Source: Xenococcaceae cyanobacterium MO_188.B32
Lineage (GTDB): Bacteria; Cyanobacteriota; Cyanobacteriia; Cyanobacteriales; Xenococcaceae
Assembly: GCA_030065635.1 (NCBI GenBank)
Contig: JASJDJ010000016.1
Span: 1-45,552 of the forward strand
Length of the DNA stretch: 45,552 nt
Reading direction: 5' to 3'
Below, in pieces: positions 25,276 through 36,521 of the stretch. The stretch's first letter is position 1. The number at the start of each line of letters is the position of its first letter. The notes under the pieces were generated by a model, which was given only the letters and a program-made list of their open reading frames with translations, ran no database searches and had not been told where the DNA came from. The position numbers and the translations under genes were made by a program.

Positions 25276-25651
25276 AGGCTAAGTTTAATTTTAAAATAAT
25301 ATTATTTTGTAGCAAATATGTAGTAAAATACTCTCAAAACCTAGTTGATTATTGAAAGTATCAATGTAATTGTAGTGATTTTGAACTAATCCTCTGGGGA
25401 GGATACCCCTACCACTACAGTCTGGTTTCCCCAATTTTATTGAAAACAAGCACCCTTGTTGGCTGTTTGGCTTGTTTAAACTGAGAAAATTACAAAACTT
25501 TGAAAATAAATAATTAAGTTGCTGATATAGTTATTTAAAATAAACTTTTAATATTTTTAATAGTTGTATTTATTTACTACTTTAGTAATTTAACTTTTTC
25601 TTTTGGGAATAGTAAATAAAAGTACTTATTTCCATTATTAATGGATACAAA
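25276..25651. promoter_or_regulatory. Divergent clpB / diguanylate cyclase intergenic region with two hairpins
   Basis: Within 376 mostly AT-rich bases, a GC-richer block at 25385-25480 contains ATCCTC/GAGGAT (25389-25404, four-base loop) and AAACAAGC/GCTTGTTT (25444-25477, 18-nt loop). On the minus strand they would lie in the clpB leader or form a small RNA; on the plus strand they lie upstream of the cyclase. No known riboswitch or cyanobacterial small RNA is recognised. Confidence 0.4.
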
Positions 25652-27010
25652 ATGATTATTGTTAATCTTGAGGAATTGCTTAAAGAAAAAGAAATATCAG
25701 CAATACTTAATATATTACTAGAATCTAATTTTATAGGTATTTATAATCACGAGCGCATACTCAAGTTAGGCACCGATAGTTCATCATCGGAGCGAGATTA
25801 TCCAATTCAAACAAATGATAATATTATTGGCTGGGTAAAGGGTAAACCCGAAAAAAAAGCTAATGCTATAGCTCGGTTTTTGAGCAATATAGCTCGACAA
25901 AAATGGGAAAACAAACTTCTGACGAATGATAGTTTAGATCAATATGAAAAATTAATTTTTATTGATGAATTTTTGCGTCAAATATCTGTTTGCTCTAGCT
26001 TGAGTTCTCTTCTAGAGTTAGTAACTGAAGAAATTAAAAAACAGACAAATACAACCACGGTTCTTATATTTGTATTCGATTCTGAAAGTAATGAATTAAA
26101 TTTATGCATAGAGCGAGAAGGTAGAGTAACATTTGACTCAATATTAAAACCCAATCAAACCATCAACAAATATGTAGTTGCTTCTAAAAAAGCCGAGATA
26201 ATAAATAATCTAAAATTAGATCGAAGATATGTAGAAGAAGAAACTATCGGTTTATCTTTAATCGCTGCTCCCTTAATTGTTTACGATCGAGTTATCGGCG
26301 CGATCGATCTTATCAATGAAAAAACTGATGCTTATACAACTGAAGACTTAAAATTATTAAACTTATTAACTTTTCCAATTGCTGCTGCTATACAAACTGC
26401 TTTATTATCTCAAGATAATCAAGACTATTTTTATATTTTAGAAGATTCTCTAGTAAAGTGGACATTTGCCCTAGAACAAGCCAACAAACAACTCCAAAAG
26501 CTGGCACTAGTAGATGAACTTACTCAAATAACTAATCGTCGTGGTTTTGAACAATATTTTAATCGAGAATATAGACGGATGAAACGAGAAAAAAAGTCTT
26601 TATCTTTAATAATTGCCGACGTAGATTATTTTAAAAATTATAACGACCGCTATGGACATAAAGCTGGAGATCTTTGTTTAAAACAAATTGCACAAACTCT
26701 AAATTCTTCCCTTAAACGGGCAGGGGATTTGGTTTGTCGCTACGGGGGTGAAGAATTTGCGATTATTCTTCCCGATACTGATAGTTATGGTGCAGTTCAT
26801 CTAGCTGAAACTATCCGCGAGCAAATACAACAACTCAATATTATTCATGAATCATCTTCTGTAAGTGGTGTAATTACTCTCAGTCTGGGAATAGCTACAA
26901 CTATGGCTACTAGAGCCAGTCAACCAGATATGATGATTAAAGCAGCAGACCGTGCATTGTATCAAGCTAAACAACAAGGTCGCGATCGATATCGCTTTTT
27001 ATTTGTTTGA
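25652..27010 (+). CDS. Diguanylate cyclase with GAF domain (GAF-GGDEF)
   Basis: A 452-residue soluble protein. The N-terminal part (about 1-100) is unassigned; a GAF domain follows at about 110-250 (EFLRQISVCSSLSSLLELVT, ending near LIAAPLIVYDRVIGAIDLIN) and then a coiled-coil linker (about 265-290). The GGDEF domain (about 290-450) has the active motif GGEEF at 365-369, metal-binding DVDYFKNYND, and an inhibitory RxxD site (R356, D359) five residues before GGEEF. It should make cyclic di-GMP from two GTP, with product feedback. The GAF has no obvious conserved Cys for bilin attachment, so its ligand is unknown. It ends 10 bp from the convergent pacL gene. Confidence 0.92.
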   Translation: MIIVNLEELLKEKEISAILNILLESNFIGIYNHERILKLGTDSSSSERDYPIQTNDNIIGWVKGKPEKKANAIARFLSNIARQKWENKLLTNDSLDQYEKLIFIDEFLRQISVCSSLSSLLELVTEEIKKQTNTTTVLIFVFDSESNELNLCIEREGRVTFDSILKPNQTINKYVVASKKAEIINNLKLDRRYVEEETIGLSLIAAPLIVYDRVIGAIDLINEKTDAYTTEDLKLLNLLTFPIAAAIQTALLSQDNQDYFYILEDSLVKWTFALEQANKQLQKLALVDELTQITNRRGFEQYFNREYRRMKREKKSLSLIIADVDYFKNYNDRYGHKAGDLCLKQIAQTLNSSLKRAGDLVCRYGGEEFAIILPDTDSYGAVHLAETIREQIQQLNIIHESSSVSGVITLSLGIATTMATRASQPDMMIKAADRALYQAKQQGRDRYRFLFV

Positions 27011-27020
27011 ATTGTGGTTT

Positions 27021-29849
27021 TTAGTTATGACGACGAAACCAACGCGTAAACAATTTCTCTAATTCTACCCAAACAAAGATTAAACTACTGAAACCAAGAC
27101 AAATTAAGATTTGTGACCCAGTCAAAGGTTGAGTATTAAAAAAGTTACGCAGGGGTTCGATAGTAACTAGCATTAATTGTAAAGTAGTTGTTACTACTAC
27201 TGCTACTAGTAAATAAGGATTAGAAAAAGGATTGAGTTCTACTGTCAGACGATGGTGCGAGCGTACGGCTAGGGCGTGTCCCATTTGGGCGATACAAAGG
27301 GTGGTAAATACCATAGTTTTCCAAGATTCTGGATTGTCAGAGGCTAGGGCTTCATGATACGCCCATACCATTAGGGAAATAGTGATAATGGCAAAAATAA
27401 TCCCGATGCGAATGATATAAGTACCCAGTCCTCTGGCAAATATACTTTCTTTAGGATCGAGAGGTGGACGACACATAATATCTGGTTCGGCTGGTTCGAT
27501 AGCCAGGGCAAGGGCTGGCAAACCATCGGTGACCAAATTCATCCAGAGAATTTGTAAGGGACTGAGAGGAACATCTTGTAAGCCAATGATTGGGGCGGTA
27601 GCAATAACGATAACTTCACCGACATTACTACCCAAAATATATTTAATAAAGCGACGAATATTGCTGTAAACAACTCTTCCTTCTTCCGTTGCAGCTACTA
27701 TAGTTGCAAAGTTATCATCCAGCAAAATCATATCACTGGCTTCTTTGCTCACATCGGTACCCGTAATGCCCATAGCAATGCCAATATTTGCTTGTTTGAG
27801 GGCAGGAGCATCGTTGACTCCATCCCCTGTCATAGCTACAAATCTACCTTGTTTTTGCAAGGCTTGGACGATCCTCAGTTTGTGTTCTGGGGAAACACGG
27901 GCGTAAACATTGACTCGTTCTACTTCTTGTTCTAATTTCTCGGAAGATAAACTTTCGATTTCATGACCATTGAGGAAGCGATCGCTCTGGGCAATAATCG
28001 CTAGTTTTTGGGCGATCGCTTTAGCTGTTAGAGGATGATCTCCCGTAATCATGATGGGTCTAATTCCCGCTTGCCTACATCGCTGTACTGCTTCTCGGGC
28101 TTCTGTTCTGGGGGCATCTAACATTCCCACCAAACCCAACCAAATAAGCTGTTGTTCCGTGGTAGTTTCTGCTTCGGTAGTCGGAATTTCGGTTAAAGGT
28201 TTATAGGCAAAACCTAAAACTCGTAAGGCTTGTTCTGCCATGTTGGCGTTAGCTTGCAAAATTTGTTCCTTGGCTGCTGCGCTTAGGGATAAAATTTCTG
28301 CTCCCAATTGATAAGATGCACACTTTTCTAAAATCAATTCTGGTGAACCTTTAGTAAACATCAGATAGGGAGATGAGGAAATTGCCAGTAGTAAATCACC
28401 ACCTACAGAACAAATTGTACTCATTCGTTTTCGTTCCGAAGAAAAAGGAAATTCACTGACTCGGCGGGTTTTACTGTTAAAAGTTTGTTGATTTAGATTG
28501 GCTTTTCCCGCTAGAGAAAGTAATGCTCCTTCTGTAGGATCGCCGATAATACTCCATTCTCCCCGTTCGTTTTGCGACAAAGTAGCATCATTACAGAGAA
28601 TACAAGCTATCAAGAGAGTATACAGTTCTTGATGTTGTTGGGGTTCGATAATTTGCTGTTGTCGATCGAGAAAATGCCCTTTAGGTTCGTAACCTTTCCC
28701 TCTTACCTGCCAAAAATCACCCACGGTCTCTACTTGTTGCACGACCATTTTATTTTGGGTGAGCGTCCCTGTTTTATCAGAACAGATGGCATTGACCGAA
28801 CCCAGGGTTTCTACAGCAGGTAGTTTACGAATGAGAGCGTGGCGTTTGACCATCCGTTGTGTTCCCAGTGCTAAAGTTACCGTAATTACGGCAGGTAAAC
28901 CTTCTGGAACTACTGCTACTGCCATAGACATGGAGACTTCTACTAATTCTTGGAGACGACTAAAATTGCCTACCTGGATCGTCCCGAAGATAATCACTGC
29001 TACGACTAAAGTCATCGAGCCAGTTACTAAAGCACGTCCTAACTGATCCATTCTCTGTTGGAGGGGAGTCGGTTCGTTTTCTACCGACTGTAACATCTGA
29101 GCAATTTTACCCAGTTCTGTCTCCATCCCCGTTTTCGTGACTACTACCCTAGCCCTTCCTTGTAATACTTCTGTACCAGTAAAAACCATATTCGTGCGAT
29201 CGCCAATGGGTGTATCTGCACTTAAACCAGATTGATGGGGTTGTTTGTAAACAGGGTGAGCTTCTCCCGTAAGAGCAGATTCTCGAATTTGAAGATTAAA
29301 AGCTTCAATAATTTGTCCGTCAGCACAAAGTCGATCTCCTGCTTCGAGAAAGATAATATCTCCAGGGACGAGAGTAGAAGCTGCTACTTCGGCTCTGTTG
29401 CCATTGCGTAATACTTCTACTTTGGGGGAAGAAAGATTTTTAAGGGCAGCGAGAGCCTTTTCGGCGCGAGTCTCTTGTAAATAACCTAAAAGTCCGTTCA
29501 GTATGACAATCGCTAAAATAGCGACGGTATCTTTAAAAGGTATTTCTCCTTCAGCGACTCCTGCCTGTTGTAAATTTACAAAATCCAAGATACCGGAAAT
29601 GATGGCTACAGCAATCAGCATCAGCAGCATGATATCTTTAAACTGATCTAGCAATATTGACCAAGAATTACGACTAGCAGTTTCTTTTATTTCATTTGTT
29701 CCATAATAGTCTAGTCGTCTTTCAACTTCTTGGTTCGTCAAACCTTTATCTGTATTGCAACCTAGTTCTCGTACAGTATGGGCTACTGGTTTAGTGTGCC
29801 AGATTTGTTGGCTATCGGGCAAAGAATTAGAAGGGTTAGCTTGATTCAC
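27021..29849 (-). CDS. pacL: PacL-type Ca2+-transporting P2A ATPase
   Basis: A 942-residue pump with the P2A layout: a cation ATPase N-terminal domain ([20 protein letters not shown]), TGE in ALTGEAHPV, phosphorylation site [11 protein letters not shown] with Asp358, KGSPE in the nucleotide domain, [14 protein letters not shown], and a C-terminal domain with four membrane helices. Ca2+-site residues of SERCA are matched: PEGLP in helix 4, N and E in SNVGEV in helix 5, and NLVTDGLPA in helix 6. It exports Ca2+ from the cytoplasm. It is the second P2-type pump of the window and has the standard size without the N-terminal extension of the pump at 8233. Start at ATG 29849. Confidence 0.93.
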   Translation of the reverse strand: MNQANPSNSLPDSQQIWHTKPVAHTVRELGCNTDKGLTNQEVERRLDYYGTNEIKETASRNSWSILLDQFKDIMLLMLIAVAIISGILDFVNLQQAGVAEGEIPFKDTVAILAIVILNGLLGYLQETRAEKALAALKNLSSPKVEVLRNGNRAEVAASTLVPGDIIFLEAGDRLCADGQIIEAFNLQIRESALTGEAHPVYKQPHQSGLSADTPIGDRTNMVFTGTEVLQGRARVVVTKTGMETELGKIAQMLQSVENEPTPLQQRMDQLGRALVTGSMTLVVAVIIFGTIQVGNFSRLQELVEVSMSMAVAVVPEGLPAVITVTLALGTQRMVKRHALIRKLPAVETLGSVNAICSDKTGTLTQNKMVVQQVETVGDFWQVRGKGYEPKGHFLDRQQQIIEPQQHQELYTLLIACILCNDATLSQNERGEWSIIGDPTEGALLSLAGKANLNQQTFNSKTRRVSEFPFSSERKRMSTICSVGGDLLLAISSSPYLMFTKGSPELILEKCASYQLGAEILSLSAAAKEQILQANANMAEQALRVLGFAYKPLTEIPTTEAETTTEQQLIWLGLVGMLDAPRTEAREAVQRCRQAGIRPIMITGDHPLTAKAIAQKLAIIAQSDRFLNGHEIESLSSEKLEQEVERVNVYARVSPEHKLRIVQALQKQGRFVAMTGDGVNDAPALKQANIGIAMGITGTDVSKEASDMILLDDNFATIVAATEEGRVVYSNIRRFIKYILGSNVGEVIVIATAPIIGLQDVPLSPLQILWMNLVTDGLPALALAIEPAEPDIMCRPPLDPKESIFARGLGTYIIRIGIIFAIITISLMVWAYHEALASDNPESWKTMVFTTLCIAQMGHALAVRSHHRLTVELNPFSNPYLLVAVVVTTTLQLMLVTIEPLRNFFNTQPLTGSQILICLGFSSLIFVWVELEKLFTRWFRRHN

Positions 29850-29982
29850 AAAAGATGTATTTGACTTAGTAAATGTCCGAATATTATCTCAATTTTAGTT
29901 TTAGATTTCCTAAAAGCGGGTTTAGATTAAAGAGTTGAAAACTAAAAATATAACAAGCGAATATTTCGATTGCTATAAAAAT

Positions 29983-30014
29983 AATAATCCCCTGCCTTAA
30001 GGCAAGGGATTATT
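29983..30014 (-). terminator. Intrinsic terminator after psaB
   Basis: AATAATCCCCTGCC (29983-29996) pairs with GGCAAGGGATTATT (30001-30014), with one mismatch, around a TTAA loop. T-runs follow on both strands. It lies 33 bp past the psaB stop and should separate the highly expressed psaAB transcript from pacL downstream. Confidence 0.85.
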
Positions 30015-30047
30015 TTTAATTACCTAATCTACTCGTTGACCATTCGA

Positions 30048-32261
30048 TTAACCGAATTTACCGGCAGTAGAGGCAATTAGGAAGGCTGCGTAGGTAAAGA
30101 TATAGCCAACGGTGAAGTGAGCTAGACCAACTACACGAGCTTGAACGATAGATAGAGCAACGGGCTTGTCTTTCCAGCGAACTAGGTTAGCTAGAGGAGT
30201 ACGCTCGTGTGCCCAAACAATAGTTTCGATCAACTCTTGCCAGTAACCACGCCAAGAGATGAGGAACATGAAACCAGTCGCCCAAACCAGGTGTCCGAAG
30301 AGGAACATCCAAGCCCAGACAGAGAGGTTATTTACACCGTAGGGGTTGTAACCGTTGATTAACTGAGCGGAATTAGCCCAGAGATAATCGCGGAACCAAC
30401 CCATCAGGTAGGTAGAGTTTTCGTTGAACTGAGCAACGTTACCCTGCCAGATACCCAAGTGTTTCCAATGCCAGTAGAAAGTTAACCAACCCAGAGTATT
30501 TAGCGTCCAGAATAGGGCTAGGTAGAAGGAATCCCAAGCAGAGATATCGCAAGTACCGCCACGACCGGGACCATCACAAGGGAAGGCAAAACCGAAGTCT
30601 TTCTTGTCGGGCATTAACTTAGAACCACGAGCATCTAAAGCACCTTTGACCAGAATCAAAGTAGTGGTATGTAAACCAAGAGCGATCGCGTGGTGAACTA
30701 AGAAGTCACCAGGACCAATAGTTAGGAATAAAGAGTTAGTTCCACTATTGATCGCATCCAACCAACCAGGTAAATAAGCTGCACCAGTTTGAGCCAAACT
30801 ATCAGGATTGGATAGTAAAGTGTCAAATCCATATAGTGCTTTTCCAGAAGCTGCTTGAATCCATTGAGCAAATACTGGCTCAATTAAGATTTGTTTTTCT
30901 GGTGTGCCAAAGGCTACAACTACATCATTGTGAACATATAGACCCAAGGTATGGAAACCTAAGAAGAGAGTTACCCAACTTAGATGGGAGATCAAAGCTT
31001 CTTTATGCTCTAGCATACGAGCTAACACATTGTCTTTGTTTAGTTCTGGATCGTAATCCCGCACAAAGAAAATGGCTCCATGAGCAAAGGCTCCCGTCAT
31101 CAAGAAGCCAGCGATGTACTGGTGATGAGTGTATAAAGCTGCTTGGGTCGTATAATCTTTGGCAATAAAGGCGTAGGACGGCATAGCATACATATGCTGG
31201 GCTACCAAAGAGGTAACAACACCCAAACAAGCCAGTGCCAAACCTAACTGGAAGTGTAGAGAGTTGTTGAGAGTATCAACAATGTTTTTGTGACCAGCAC
31301 CAAGAGCTCCACCGAAGGGAGTACCTTCTGGAGGATTATGAGCTTCATTAACTTCTTTAAGACTGTGACCGATACCGAAGTTAGTTCGGTACATATGACC
31401 AGCAATAATGAAGATAACAGCGATCGCCAAATGGTGATGGGCAATGTCAGTTAGCCACAGGGATTCTGTTTGAGGATGGAAGCCACCCAAGAAGGTTAGG
31501 ATTGCTGTACCAGCACCCTCAGATGTGTTAAACACATGATTGGCTGTATCTGGATTCTGGGCATATACTCCCCAGTTCAGGCTAAAGAATGGTGCTAAGC
31601 CTGCTGGATGGGGAGGGGTAGACAAGAAGTTATCCCAACCTACGTGTTGTCCGCGAGACTCAGGAATTGCTACGTGCACCAAGTGACCGGTCCAAGCCAA
31701 AGAGCTAACCCCAAACAAACCAGCTAGATGGTGGTTGAGGCGAGATTCAGCATTTTTGAACCAGCTTAAACTAGGACGGAACTTGGGCTGTAGGTGTAAC
31801 CAGCCTGCGAACAAGAATAGGGAAGCTAGAATCAATAAGAACATAGCACCACCGTGCAGTTCGTTATTGGTTCTCATCCCGATAGTGTAGAACCAGTGAT
31901 ACACCCCAGAATAGGCAATATTTACTGGGTTAGAAGCACCGGCTTGGGTGAAAGCATCAATTGCTCCTTTACCGAAGTGAGGGTCCCAAATCGCATGGGC
32001 GATAGGACGGGTATTTAAAGGATCTTTAACCCACTGCTCGAAGTTGCCTTGCCAAGCTACATGGAAAAGAGTACCGGAAGTCCACAAGAAAATGATTGCT
32101 AGATGGCCGAAGTGAGAAGCAAAAATCTTTTGATAAAGATTTTCTTCTGTCATACCATCGTGGATTTCAAAATCGTGAGCCGTGGCAATTCCGTACCAAA
32201 TCCGACGTGTTGTTGGGTCTTGTGCAAGATCCTGGCTAAATTTTGGAAATTTAGTTGCCAT
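30048..32261 (-). CDS. psaB: Photosystem I P700 chlorophyll a apoprotein A2
   Basis: A 737-residue integral membrane protein, the family's usual length, with eleven membrane helices. The cluster-FX loop [12 protein letters not shown] is intact and supplies two of the four Cys ligands of the shared 4Fe-4S cluster; PsaA gives the other two. The N-terminus [20 protein letters not shown] and the C-terminal GRAVG-like [20 protein letters not shown] are typical. With PsaA it binds P700, most antenna chlorophyll and the electron carriers. A Shine-Dalgarno AAGGAG lies about 15 bases before ATG 32261. psaA is 282 bp upstream on the same strand. Confidence 0.99.
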   Translation of the reverse strand: MATKFPKFSQDLAQDPTTRRIWYGIATAHDFEIHDGMTEENLYQKIFASHFGHLAIIFLWTSGTLFHVAWQGNFEQWVKDPLNTRPIAHAIWDPHFGKGAIDAFTQAGASNPVNIAYSGVYHWFYTIGMRTNNELHGGAMFLLILASLFLFAGWLHLQPKFRPSLSWFKNAESRLNHHLAGLFGVSSLAWTGHLVHVAIPESRGQHVGWDNFLSTPPHPAGLAPFFSLNWGVYAQNPDTANHVFNTSEGAGTAILTFLGGFHPQTESLWLTDIAHHHLAIAVIFIIAGHMYRTNFGIGHSLKEVNEAHNPPEGTPFGGALGAGHKNIVDTLNNSLHFQLGLALACLGVVTSLVAQHMYAMPSYAFIAKDYTTQAALYTHHQYIAGFLMTGAFAHGAIFFVRDYDPELNKDNVLARMLEHKEALISHLSWVTLFLGFHTLGLYVHNDVVVAFGTPEKQILIEPVFAQWIQAASGKALYGFDTLLSNPDSLAQTGAAYLPGWLDAINSGTNSLFLTIGPGDFLVHHAIALGLHTTTLILVKGALDARGSKLMPDKKDFGFAFPCDGPGRGGTCDISAWDSFYLALFWTLNTLGWLTFYWHWKHLGIWQGNVAQFNENSTYLMGWFRDYLWANSAQLINGYNPYGVNNLSVWAWMFLFGHLVWATGFMFLISWRGYWQELIETIVWAHERTPLANLVRWKDKPVALSIVQARVVGLAHFTVGYIFTYAAFLIASTAGKFG

Positions 32262-32543
32262 AGGTCTTTGAGGAATTCTCCTTTGGTGAAAAATGAGACT
32301 AATGCAATTAATTTTTGCTGCTCACCTTTTACTTTTTTACTGCTTAAAACTAAATTAGTCGATCGCAGTTGTGGTTTTTAAAACGGTTTTCTATGGGGTC
32401 AAGCTGACCTAATGTTTCCGCTTTATTCTGTTGTTAGATGTTACTTTTTTGGGGTAACACTACCTTACCAATCTCTGTGGGATAGCTTAATTGTTATATT
32501 ACAACCATCCCAACAGGATTGGCGAAGTTGGCAGTTAATATTG
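32262..32543. other. psaA-psaB intercistronic region
   Basis: This 282-bp spacer is usual in size for cyanobacterial psaAB. It contains GGGGTAACACTACCTTACC and similar GC-richer pieces in its middle, but I see no clear terminator, so co-transcription is likely. A GGAG-type ribosome-binding site for psaB lies at its left end. Confidence 0.5.
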
Positions 32544-34808
32544 TTATCCCAACGAAAGAGTCCTCGCTAAGAAGAATGCCCAGGTTGTGACAATTCCTCC
32601 CAGGAGATAGTGAGCTACTCCAACTGCACGACCTTGAGTAATACTCAAAGCGCGAGGCTGAATAGCGGGAGCTACATTCAGTTTATTGTGAGCCCAAACA
32701 ATTGACTCGATCAATTCTTGCCAGTAGCCACGACCACTAAAGAGGAACATTAAACTAAAGGCGAAGATAAAGTGACCGGCTAGGAACATAATTCCATAAG
32801 CCGACAGAGCGGAACCATAAGAATTGATTACGTTTGCAGCTTGAGACCACAAGAAATCCCGTAACCAACCGTTAATGCAAATTGCACTTTGGGCAAAGTT
32901 GCCAGCAGTAATGTGAGATACGCTACCGTCTGGTGCTACTGTTCCCCATACATCTGACTGCATCTTCCAACTAAAGTGGAAAATTACTACAGAGATAGAG
33001 TTGTACATCCAGAACAAACCTAGGAAGACATGATCCCAACCAGATACTTGGCAAGTACCACCGCGCCCCGGACCGTCGCAAGGGAAACGGAAACCTAGTT
33101 CTGATTTATCGGGAATTAGGCGAGAGTTACGAGCGTAGAGAACGCCTTTAAGTAGAATTAGTACTGTTACGTGGATGGTAAAGGCGTGGATATGATGCAC
33201 CATAAAGTCGGCTGTTCCCAGCGCAATAGGCATCATGGCTACTTTACCACCGACAGCTACAACGTCACCGCCAAAAGCAGGACTCACTGACGCGAGCGCA
33301 CTAGGGGCAGTATAACCAGGGGCATTTGTGTGAATATTTTGGATCCACTGGGCAAAGACAGGCTGTAGCTGTATTGCCGTATCTGAAAACATATCCTGGG
33401 GACGACCCAAAGCTCTCATGGTGTCGTTATGGATATATAACCCAAAGCTATGGAAGCCTAGGAAGATACATACCCAATTGAGGTGGGAAATAATGGCATC
33501 GCGGACGCGAAGTACACGATCGAGCACGTTGTTCACGTTTTTCGCTGGATCGTAATCCCGCACCATAAATATCGCACCATGAGCTCCAGCACCCACAACC
33601 AAGAAACCGCCAATCCACATGTGGTGGGTAAACAGAGATAACTGCGTACCGTAGTCGATCGCTTGATAAGGATAGGGAGGCATGGCGTACATATGATGCG
33701 CCACAATAATGGTTAAGGAACCTAGAAGGGCTAAATTAATTGCTAATTGAGCGTGCCAGGAAGTTGTCAGGATTTCGTAAAGTCCTTTGTGTCCTTCACC
33801 GCCAAATAGTAGAGGATCTCCTTTATGACCTTCTAAGATTTCTTTCATGCTATGACCGATACCATAGTTGGTTCGGTACATGTGACCGGCAATGATGAAC
33901 AGAACAGCGATCGCCAAATGATGGTGTGCTGTATCTGACAACCATAAACCGCCTGTGACTGGATTTAAGCCTCCTTTGAAGGTCAAGAAATCCGAATATA
34001 CACCCCAGTTTAGAGTAAAGAAAGGTCTTATACCCTCAGCAAAACTAGGATATAGTTCTGCCATCTTGCTGCTGTCGAGAATAAACTCGTGAGGCAGGGG
34101 AATGTCACTCGGAGCAACCCCAGCATCCAACAACTTGTTAACTGGTAGAGATACGTGAATTTGGTGACCGGCCCAACTGAGAGAGCCTAAACCTAACAAA
34201 CCAGCTAAATGATGGTTCATCATTGATTCCACATTCTGGAACCACTCAAGCTTCGGAGCTTTTTTGTGGTAGTGGAACCAACCGGCAAACAGCATCAAGG
34301 CAGCCATTACTAAACCGCCAATTGCCGTGCAATATAGCTGATAACTGTTAGTGAAGCCCGAAGCTCTCCACAGATAGAAGAATCCAGAAGTAATCTGAAT
34401 TCCGTGGAAGCCACCGCCCACATCGGCATTTAAAATGTCTTGACCGACGATTGGCCAAACAACCTGTGCGCTGGGTTTAATACTTGTAGGGTCACTTAGC
34501 CAAGCTTCGTAGTTGGAAAAACGGGCACCATGGAAGTACATTCCGCTTAACCATACGAAAACAACTGCTAAATGACCAAAATGAGCACTGAAAATTTTGC
34601 GCGATATATCTTCTAAATCGCTAGTATGACTATCGAAATCATGAGCATCAGCATGAAGATTCCAAATCCAAGTAGTGGTTTTGGGTCCTTTAGCTAAAGT
34701 GCGGTCGAAATGACCAGGCTTACCCCATTTTTCAAATGAAGTAGGTACTGGATCGTTATCAACTACTACCTTAGCTTTTGCCTCTGCTTTTTGAGGACTG
34801 ATTGTCAT
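32544..34808 (-). CDS. psaA: Photosystem I P700 chlorophyll a apoprotein A1
   Basis: A 754-residue protein of standard length with eleven membrane helices and the FX loop [12 protein letters not shown]. The N-terminal [20 protein letters not shown] and the [21 protein letters not shown] segment are typical of PsaA. It pairs with PsaB to form the photosystem I core: P700, A0, A1 and FX. The ribosome-binding site GAGGAGAA lies about 8 bases before ATG 34808. It is the first gene of psaAB, so high-light repression is expected from the family, probably through RpaB-type control. Confidence 0.99.
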   Translation of the reverse strand: MTISPQKAEAKAKVVVDNDPVPTSFEKWGKPGHFDRTLAKGPKTTTWIWNLHADAHDFDSHTSDLEDISRKIFSAHFGHLAVVFVWLSGMYFHGARFSNYEAWLSDPTSIKPSAQVVWPIVGQDILNADVGGGFHGIQITSGFFYLWRASGFTNSYQLYCTAIGGLVMAALMLFAGWFHYHKKAPKLEWFQNVESMMNHHLAGLLGLGSLSWAGHQIHVSLPVNKLLDAGVAPSDIPLPHEFILDSSKMAELYPSFAEGIRPFFTLNWGVYSDFLTFKGGLNPVTGGLWLSDTAHHHLAIAVLFIIAGHMYRTNYGIGHSMKEILEGHKGDPLLFGGEGHKGLYEILTTSWHAQLAINLALLGSLTIIVAHHMYAMPPYPYQAIDYGTQLSLFTHHMWIGGFLVVGAGAHGAIFMVRDYDPAKNVNNVLDRVLRVRDAIISHLNWVCIFLGFHSFGLYIHNDTMRALGRPQDMFSDTAIQLQPVFAQWIQNIHTNAPGYTAPSALASVSPAFGGDVVAVGGKVAMMPIALGTADFMVHHIHAFTIHVTVLILLKGVLYARNSRLIPDKSELGFRFPCDGPGRGGTCQVSGWDHVFLGLFWMYNSISVVIFHFSWKMQSDVWGTVAPDGSVSHITAGNFAQSAICINGWLRDFLWSQAANVINSYGSALSAYGIMFLAGHFIFAFSLMFLFSGRGYWQELIESIVWAHNKLNVAPAIQPRALSITQGRAVGVAHYLLGGIVTTWAFFLARTLSLG

Positions 34809-35223
34809 GAGGGTTCTCCTCTCCCGACAATAAATAATTTTAGACTTTTCCTATTTTGATAAATAGGTTTTCAATTTTAAAAAAGGTCAGTGAAGGTCAC
34901 TGCTTTTTTATAATTTAGCTCGATCTAACCAATTTTTTCTGGTTTTAGCGACAAGCATTAAATAAGATGATAAAACTTTGACCTCTAATGTAATGGGTTA
35001 GCTTAACAAAATTTTAAATCAGTAGAATTCTTGATTTATCGAGGTTTACACCTAAACCAGACAATTCAAAAGTCAAGGGAATTCCATTTTTCTTTACAAA
35101 TCTAAACAGTAAAATTTTCTAAAACTTCTAATATATCTTGATGTAGTCTAATTATTAGAAATTATCTGACTGATTTTGTATATTTCAAAACATTGTTGGG
35201 CTTCAAATTATAGATTAATTTCA
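34809..35223. promoter_or_regulatory. psaA upstream region, with a weak HLR1-like site
   Basis: 415 bp between psaA and the divergent lipoprotein gene hold both promoters. TTTACAAATCTAAACA (35093-35108) resembles the HLR1 element, two TTTACA-type hexamers separated by four bases, bound by RpaB at photosystem I promoters; its second half has two mismatches. A second TTTACA is at 35045-35050. The distance to psaA (285 bp) is large but a long leader is usual for psaA. No other structure stands out. Confidence 0.35.
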
Positions 35224-36492
35224 ATGAAAACCATTTTCTTTTACTTATTAGTAATTTGCTTTAGTTGTAGTTTGTTTGGTTGTGGAGAAGTTTCATTAGG
35301 CGATCGCTTAGAAATATCTCCTCGCTCGATTTCTCAAGTGGAAATAGAGACAACAAAAACAGATCGATTATCAGAAGTATCACCACCTTTAGTGATTCAA
35401 CAATTGGGTGAAAGTCTAGAAAAATATCAGCCAGAAGTTTCTATACTTAATCCTAAAAACGAAAAAATATACACTAAAAATACAATTGAAGTTCGACTAA
35501 AAGTAAAAGATTTACCACTCTTCAAAAACGAAAAATTAGGTTTAGGGCCTCATTTGCACCTAATTTTAGATAATGAACCCGATCGGGCTATATATAATAC
35601 CGAGCAACCCTTTGTCCTTGAAAATTTAACCCCTGGTACTCATACTCTCAGAGTATTTGCTGCTAAACCTTGGGATGAAAGCTTTAAAAATAATGGTGCT
35701 TATGCTCAAACAACATTTCACATTTTGACCAAAACTGATGAAAATAACCCAGATTCTACTTTACCCCTACTAACCTATAGTCGTCCCCATGGAACTTATA
35801 GTGCAGAGCCAATTATGCTGGATTTTTATCTAACTAATGCCCCTAGTCATTTAGAAGCTAAAAAAAATCCTGACGATGAAATTAAAGACTGGCACATCAA
35901 AGTAACAATTAATGGAGAGAGTTTTGTTGTAGATGATTGGAAACCCATTTATCTTGAAGGTTTTAAGCGTGGTAATAACTGGGTTCAATTAGAACTTATC
36001 GATCGAGAAGACAATTTAATTAAAAATGCCTTTAACAAAACTATTAGACTAATTACCTACAATCCAGAAAAAAAAGATACTTTGGCTAAGTTAGTAACAG
36101 AAGAACTTTCTCTAGCTGAGGTTCGCGGTATCGTTGACTCAAATTATCAGCCCGAAACCATTTCTGTTCCTGAAAAAATAGAAAAACCTATAGTTGAACC
36201 AAAGAAATTAGAAATAGAAGAGATCGAACCAAAAATAGAACCAGAAGTTAAACCAAAATCTTCCGAGAGCGAGGAAAAAGTAAGTAATGTTAAACCTAAA
36301 GTTAATTACACTCCTCCCTCCGTCATAGAAGAGTTAAACCCAGTAACCGAAGAGGTAGTCGAAACCAGAGAACCAACTTTGGAAGTAGTGCCTATTCCTG
36401 AAAAAGTTAAAGAAGCAGAAAAGACTGAAGAAACTTCAGAAGTATCCAACAAAATCTCTGATGTAGACCACGAAAAGCAAGTAGAACAGTAA
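35224..36492 (+). CDS. Lipoprotein with DUF4399-like domain and Glu/Pro/Lys-rich tail
   Basis: I start it at ATG 35224, which gives MKTIFFYLLVICFSC-SLFGC, a lipoprotein signal with lipobox ending at a Cys near residue 20; the longer frame from 35176 would put residues before the signal. Residues about 65-165 contain a beta domain (ILNPKNEKIYTKNTIEVRLK; GPHLHLILDN; LTPGTHTLRVFAAKPW) like DUF4399. A second beta region follows at about 175-280, then a low-complexity tail (about 310-422) of E, P, K and V, probably disordered or spanning the periplasm or wall. The mature protein is probably anchored in the cell envelope. The VanX-like peptidase gene begins 29 bp later, suggesting one transcript. 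Function unknown. Confidence 0.7.
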   Translation: MKTIFFYLLVICFSCSLFGCGEVSLGDRLEISPRSISQVEIETTKTDRLSEVSPPLVIQQLGESLEKYQPEVSILNPKNEKIYTKNTIEVRLKVKDLPLFKNEKLGLGPHLHLILDNEPDRAIYNTEQPFVLENLTPGTHTLRVFAAKPWDESFKNNGAYAQTTFHILTKTDENNPDSTLPLLTYSRPHGTYSAEPIMLDFYLTNAPSHLEAKKNPDDEIKDWHIKVTINGESFVVDDWKPIYLEGFKRGNNWVQLELIDREDNLIKNAFNKTIRLITYNPEKKDTLAKLVTEELSLAEVRGIVDSNYQPETISVPEKIEKPIVEPKKLEIEEIEPKIEPEVKPKSSESEEKVSNVKPKVNYTPPSVIEELNPVTEEVVETREPTLEVVPIPEKVKEAEKTEETSEVSNKISDVDHEKQVEQ

Positions 36493-36521
36493 TATTTAAA
36501 TAACTCGAGTAAATTTTAAAG

